This document shows positions 6,534 through 8,749 of a stretch of 8,749 nucleotides of DNA, piece after piece. The notes under the pieces are model-generated. The model was not told the DNA's origin. It made no database searches and saw only the letters and a list, made by a program, of their open reading frames with translations. Position numbers and translations under genes: made by a program. Origin of the DNA: Candidatus Saccharibacteria bacterium UBA5145 (GTDB taxonomy: Bacteria; Patescibacteriota; Saccharimonadia; Saccharimonadales; UBA4665); assembly GCA_002413865.1 (NCBI GenBank), contig DHXX01000017.1, forward strand, positions 43,354 to 52,102, in the 5' to 3' direction. Positions within the stretch are counted from its first letter, which is position 1; each line of letters starts with the position of its first letter.

Positions 6534-7247
6534 ATGGACAACGACTTCCGACCCCGGCAATCGAATCAAGATTCTGGCATGCATCACCCCCGAGGCGAGT
6601 CTAGCCAACCCCAACCGATTACGCCCGTTCGGCCGGCCACCCCTAGGACCGAGCCCGCTTCAAAGCCCGAAAGTTCCGGTCTGCGCGATTTGTTTTCGAC
6701 AATTGGCATCCTCGTGACGGCCTTGTTGGTAGCCCTCTTTATCATCACTTTTGTGTTCCGGTCCTATCAAGTCGACGGCCCGAGCATGCAAAACACCCTG
6801 CAAAACGCCGACAAACTCATTATCTGGAAGATTCCGCGCACCTGGGCCCGTATCACCCACCACGACTATATCCCCAAACGCGGTGATATTATCGTCTTCA
6901 CCGAAAGCGGACTCAGTGAGTTCGGCCAAAACGACACCAAGCAACTAATCAAACGGGTCATCGGTTTGCCCGGCGATCGCGTCGTCGTCAAGGACGGCTT
7001 CCTGACTATCTATAACGCCGCCAACCCCGGCGGCTTCCAGCCAGACAAGACCTTGGCCTACGGCGGCAATATCCCAACGACCTCCGGTGACATCGACATC
7101 ACCCTCAAAGCCGGACAGCTTTTTGCCTGCGGCGATAACCGTCCCAATTCGCTCGATTCGCGCGCCTTTGGGCCAATCGATGCCAACCAAGTCATCGGCC
7201 AGTTAGTGCTGCGCGTCTTCCCGATCAATAAGGCTATGCCCTTCTAG
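6534..7247 (+). CDS. lepB: Signal peptidase I
   Basis: Signal peptidase I cuts signal peptides from exported proteins at the outer face of the membrane with a Ser/Lys dyad. The 237-residue protein has a polar, proline-rich cytoplasmic tail (1-50), one membrane anchor (about 55-75), and the family boxes: catalytic Ser84 in VDGPSMQNTL, PKRGDIIVF (114-122), the catalytic base Lys140 in LIKRVIGLPGDRV (138-150), and GDNRPNSLDSRAFG (200-213). It has no second membrane helix, as in short Gram-positive types. The ATG at 6534 is chosen over an in-frame TTG at 6423: the extra sequence would be translated repeat DNA and the promoter itself, while the extended -10 ends just before this ATG. No Shine-Dalgarno sequence is visible, in keeping with a leaderless transcript. 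It stops with TAG. It is divergent from the LCP cluster and has no co-directional neighbour. Confidence 0.96.
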   Translation: MDNDFRPRQSNQDSGMHHPRGESSQPQPITPVRPATPRTEPASKPESSGLRDLFSTIGILVTALLVALFIITFVFRSYQVDGPSMQNTLQNADKLIIWKIPRTWARITHHDYIPKRGDIIVFTESGLSEFGQNDTKQLIKRVIGLPGDRVVVKDGFLTIYNAANPGGFQPDKTLAYGGNIPTTSGDIDITLKAGQLFACGDNRPNSLDSRAFGPIDANQVIGQLVLRVFPINKAMPF

Positions 7248-7345
7248 CCCAAAGCCATCTTACGGTCACTCGTTTAGCGGCGTTACTTTGATCTCATTAC
7301 TCCCAATGCTGGTGGCATCACCTCTACCCATTATTTGGTATATTA
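7248..7345. other. lepB downstream spacer, no clear terminator
   Basis: AT-rich spacer between the lepB stop and the inverted-repeat element. A 4-bp hairpin at 7311-7322 (GGTG, GCAT, CACC) is the only structure, and no T-run follows closely. I see no gene or convincing terminator. Confidence 0.4.
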
Positions 7346-7359
7346 TTCTTTTTTAATAC

Positions 7360-7381
7360 TTTCTTTGGCTCGCCAAAGAAA
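7360..7381. repeat. Left terminal hairpin of the element
   Basis: TTTCTTTGG and CCAAAGAAA form a perfect 9-bp stem with loop CTCG. The matching right hairpin differs at one stem position with a compensating change on the partner strand. Confidence 0.8.
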
Positions 7382-7495
7382 CAAAACCCTCCGGTGACTC
7401 TTTAGTCCGGGTGAGCTCGAGCTCCAAGCTGCGGGCTGCAGGTTTCATGTAATCACAAACCCGGGAGCTGAAACCGACCGTGGAGAGAAACCGAT

Positions 7496-7583
7496 TAAAG
7501 ATTACTCCCGTTGTACCGAGGCCGAGGACGTGTCTGAGCGTAGCGAGTCCCGCAGGCCTCGGCTATGACGGGGGTAATCTTTA
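7496..7583. repeat. Long central inverted repeat
   Basis: The left arm 7496-7523 (TAAAGATTAC, TCCCGTTGTA, CCGAGGCC) pairs with the right arm 7555-7583. The three non-Watson-Crick positions are all T-G or G-T on the + strand, and one C (7563) is bulged. Inside, GGAC (7526-7529) can pair with GTCC (7547-7550), leaving a loop of about 17 nt (GTGTCTGAGCGTAGCGA). As + strand RNA this would be a very stable hairpin. Confidence 0.8.
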
Positions 7584-7614
7584 GTAGTGTTTCTCGTTTT
7601 GGTCGGGAGTTTTG

Positions 7615-7638
7615 CTTACTTTGGCGGCCCAAAGTAAG
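7615..7638. repeat. Right terminal hairpin of the element
   Basis: CTTACTTTGG and CCAAAGTAAG form a perfect 10-bp stem with loop CGGC. It is the inverted counterpart of the left hairpin, with an A-T pair where the left has T-A. Confidence 0.8.
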
Positions 7639-7660
7639 AAGTTAAAAAAGGAAAGATTAG

Positions 7661-7728
7661 GTGCCGATGTAAAGGCGGTGATGTCACCGGTGAAAGACGA
7701 TGACCAATGTGGGGTGCCTAACGGCACC
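7661..7728. other. Cluster of short hairpins with competing pairings
   Basis: GGTGCC occurs at 7661-7666 and 7713-7718, and its complement GGCACC at 7723-7728. The near pair makes a 6-bp hairpin with loop TAAC; the far copy could compete for the same strand. Between them, CGGTG and CACCG (7676-7680, 7685-7689) pair around ATGT, and TCACCGGTGA (7684-7693) is a perfect 10-bp palindrome. It lies between the 3' ends of lepB and parB. The function is unknown; it may be remains of further repeats or 3'-end structure. Confidence 0.4.
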
Positions 7729-7741
7729 AGTGATTGATTGG

Positions 7742-7761
7742 ATCCCAGCTTTCGCTGGGAT
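7742..7761. repeat. Dispersed-type intergenic hairpin repeat
   Basis: ATCCCAGC and GCTGGGAT form a perfect 8-bp stem with loop TTTC, set in TTGGATCCCAGC and GGGATGACGG. This is the well-known style of short intergenic repeat with a TGGATnCC hairpin and trailing GATGACGG that recurs in many unrelated bacterial genomes. No T-run follows closely on either strand (TTTTTT at 7779-7784 is 17 nt away), so it is not a canonical terminator, although it may help end lepB transcripts. Confidence 0.6.
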
Positions 7762-7810
7762 GACGGAAGAGAAACTTGTTTTTTAGGAGGTAACGGTCGA
7801 GTGGCGGGTT

Positions 7811-8677
7811 TTAGCTGAGGCGGTCGACGATGCGTTGGAGTTCGGCGTCGGACGCAAATTTAATTTCTAGCCGACCACCCTTGGCAGTGCGCTTGATAAA
7901 AACCGGCGTGCCGAGTTGCTTGGCTAAGGCCTTGGTAACAGGCGTCTCGATTTGGATACGGGCGCGGGCGGCCGTCGTGTCTTTGACGCCGTCTTTGTGG
8001 CTCGTCACAAATCGTTCGGCCTCGCGGACACTCCACTTGTGACGAATGATCAACGCCAATAAATCGGCCTGGGTCTCGGCGTGACCTTTGAGCGCCAAAA
8101 TCGCTCGAGCGTGGCCTTCACTAATTTTGTGTTCAACCAGGGAGGCCCGGGCATCAGGGGGTAGCTGCAACAGCCTCACCATATTGTTCACGGTACTTGG
8201 CGCTTTGCCTAGTCGGGCGGCAATTGTTTCAAATGATATCGAAAATTGTTCATGCAATCGAAACAGCGAGGCCGCTTGTTCGAGCGGCGACAAATCAACG
8301 CGCTGGACGTTCTCAACCAACGATATTTCAAGTTCCTCTAATTCTTTGAGCGTCCGCACCACGGCCGGTACTTGTTTGAGGCCGGCTAATTTAGAAGCCC
8401 GCCAGCGACGCTCGCCGGCTACAATCTGATACTGCCCCGTCTTGAGTGGCCGCACCACCAGGGGTAGCAGGACGCCGAAGCTCTGGATCGAAGCAGCCAA
8501 TTCAGCCAAAGCCGTCTCGTCAAAGTGGCGGCGCGGCTGCTCGGGATTGGCGATCACGGTAGTAATCGCCAGTTTTTGGATGCGTTCGTCGTCGTTAATA
8601 ATCAACGCCTTATCAAACGTCTGCGGCAAGAGCGTTTCAAACCCTCGACCAAGCCCTCTTTTTGGTATTTGTGCCAT
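7811..8677 (-). CDS. parB: Chromosome-partitioning protein ParB (CTP-binding, parS-loading)
   Basis: ParB binds parS near the replication origin, uses CTP to clamp and slide along DNA, and works with ParA to segregate the chromosome. The 288-residue protein has the N-terminal KRGLGRGFETLLP (6-18, region that stimulates ParA), CTP-binding motifs QPRR (47-50), GERRWRAS (88-95) and ENVQRVDLSPLE (122-133), a helix-turn-helix (about 147-170, including AARLGKAPSTVNNMVRLL), and a C-terminal dimerisation domain ending GRLEIKFASDAELQRIVDRL. The ATG at 8677 is preferred over an in-frame GTG at 8689 because that GTG overlaps the -10 hexamer and could not be on the mRNA. The shorter product also starts like typical ParB proteins. 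It stops with TAA. No parA is in the window; it may lie to the right. Confidence 0.96.
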   Translation of the reverse strand: MAQIPKRGLGRGFETLLPQTFDKALIINDDERIQKLAITTVIANPEQPRRHFDETALAELAASIQSFGVLLPLVVRPLKTGQYQIVAGERRWRASKLAGLKQVPAVVRTLKELEELEISLVENVQRVDLSPLEQAASLFRLHEQFSISFETIAARLGKAPSTVNNMVRLLQLPPDARASLVEHKISEGHARAILALKGHAETQADLLALIIRHKWSVREAERFVTSHKDGVKDTTAARARIQIETPVTKALAKQLGTPVFIKRTAKGGRLEIKFASDAELQRIVDRLS

Positions 8678-8687
8678 ACTGACACTC

Positions 8688-8696
8688 ACTATAGCA
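8688..8696 (-). promoter_or_regulatory. Extended -10 promoter of parB
   Basis: Read on the - strand, TGCTATAGT is an extended -10 ending 10 nt before the parB ATG at 8677, the same spacing as at lepB. The following 10-nt spacer shares TGTCA at the same place. There is no good -35 (CTGTAA at 18 bp is the nearest, 3/6). The transcript would start about 3-4 nt before the ATG, so it should be nearly leaderless. No Shine-Dalgarno sequence is present. Confidence 0.65.
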
Positions 8697-8722
8697 TATT
8701 TGAAGGGTAGTTTACAGAGGCC

Positions 8723-8749
8723 AATCAGGAATTAGGAACTAGGAATTAG
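8723..8749 (-). repeat. Heptad repeat array facing parB, running off the window
   Basis: Read on the - strand (the parB direction) the units are CTAATT (cut by the window end), CCTAGTT, CCTAATT and CCTGATT, ending 29 nt before the parB -10. The 22 bases at 8728-8749 match 6400-6421 at 20 positions. The array probably continues beyond the window. Confidence 0.7.

Larger units (their letters stand above)
7346..7654. mobile_element. MITE-like non-coding inverted-repeat element (about 310 bp)
   Basis: The two ends are inverted copies. Outermost is TTC-TTTTTT-AA on the left (7346-7356) and its reverse complement on the right (7642-7653). Inside these, CTTTCTTTGG-CTCG-CCAAAGAAA, CAAAAC and CCTCCGG on the left (about 7359-7394) match CTTACTTTGG-GCCG-CCAAAGTAAG, CAAAAC and TCCCGACC read inward from the right (7638-7601). 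Nested stems follow: CCGACC (7474-7479) with GGTCGG (7601-7606), GAGAAAC (7485-7491) with GTTTCTC (7589-7595), and a 28-bp central stem (7496-7523 with 7555-7583). ATTA just outside both ends (7342-7345 and 7656-7659) may be a target duplication but is short and AT-rich. No reading frame inside looks coding. It resembles miniature inverted-repeat elements; a structured RNA gene is the alternative. The structure is seen directly; mobility is inferred. Confidence 0.6.

Noticed and set aside
7442..7455. parS-like sequence GTTTCATGTAATCA
   Set aside because: Only the left half fits GTTTCACGTGAAAC; the palindrome is not kept, with about 9 of 14 matches.
7346..7654. Known housekeeping RNA (tmRNA, RNase P, SRP RNA)
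   Set aside because: None of the conserved core motifs of these RNAs could be found in the stretch on either strand.
7785..7803. Perfect Shine-Dalgarno AGGAGGT followed by GTG at 7801
   Set aside because: The frame closes after five codons. The reverse strand ACCTCCT resembles the 16S rRNA 3' end, but no other 16S sequence is present.
8678..8689. parB start at GTG 8689
   Set aside because: The GTG overlaps the TATAGT -10 element, and the ATG at 8677 gives the normal ParB N terminus.

Overview
The window holds eight protein-coding genes in a compact bacterial layout with moderate GC content. There are no rRNA, tRNA or CRISPR genes that I can recognise. Gene style suggests a Candidate Phyla Radiation bacterium, most likely Candidatus Saccharibacteria (TM7). 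The hints are the RF1 peptide SGGHGGQSVN, a PrmC with NLPY in place of NPPY, very compact housekeeping genes, weak or absent Shine-Dalgarno sequences, and an LCP/HtrA envelope cluster. The assignment is by impression of the protein sequences, not by a search. All eight genes stop with TAA or TAG, none with TGA, and no recoding is needed to read them.

Region 1 (1-2210, + strand) is a translation-termination operon: the 3' part of prfA (release factor 1), a small P-loop kinase-like protein of unknown substrate starting 1 nt later, and prmC (the methyltransferase that modifies the GGQ glutamine of release factors), which overlaps the kinase gene by 14 nt. Region 2 (2417-6207, - strand, convergent with region 1) is a cell-envelope cluster read from right to left: an LCP-family cell-wall glycopolymer transferase, a polytopic membrane protein of unknown function overlapping it by 26 nt, and an HtrA/DegP-type membrane-anchored serine protease with a PDZ domain. 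A strong sigma-70-like promoter lies directly before the LCP gene. Region 3 (6208-6533) is a divergent control region rich in short repeats. Region 4 (6534-7247, +) is lepB, signal peptidase I. Region 5 (7248-7810) is a 563-nt non-coding stretch between convergent genes. It carries an elaborate inverted-repeat element of about 310 bp plus a cluster of smaller hairpins. Region 6 (7811-8677, -) is parB, the CTP-dependent chromosome-partitioning protein, with its promoter and a repeat array running off the window end.

The most unusual signals are outside the genes. (i) The element at about 7346-7654 has terminal inverted repeats that are themselves hairpins, with compensating base changes between the two ends, around a long central stem whose imperfections are all G-U compatible on one strand only. 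(ii) Pyrimidine-rich 7-base repeats (CCTRNTT type) lie upstream of LCP, lepB and parB, each time in the transcription direction of the gene. (iii) lepB and parB share a nearly identical extended -10 and start-codon block that predicts almost leaderless mRNAs and moves the annotated start of both genes downstream of the longest ORF.
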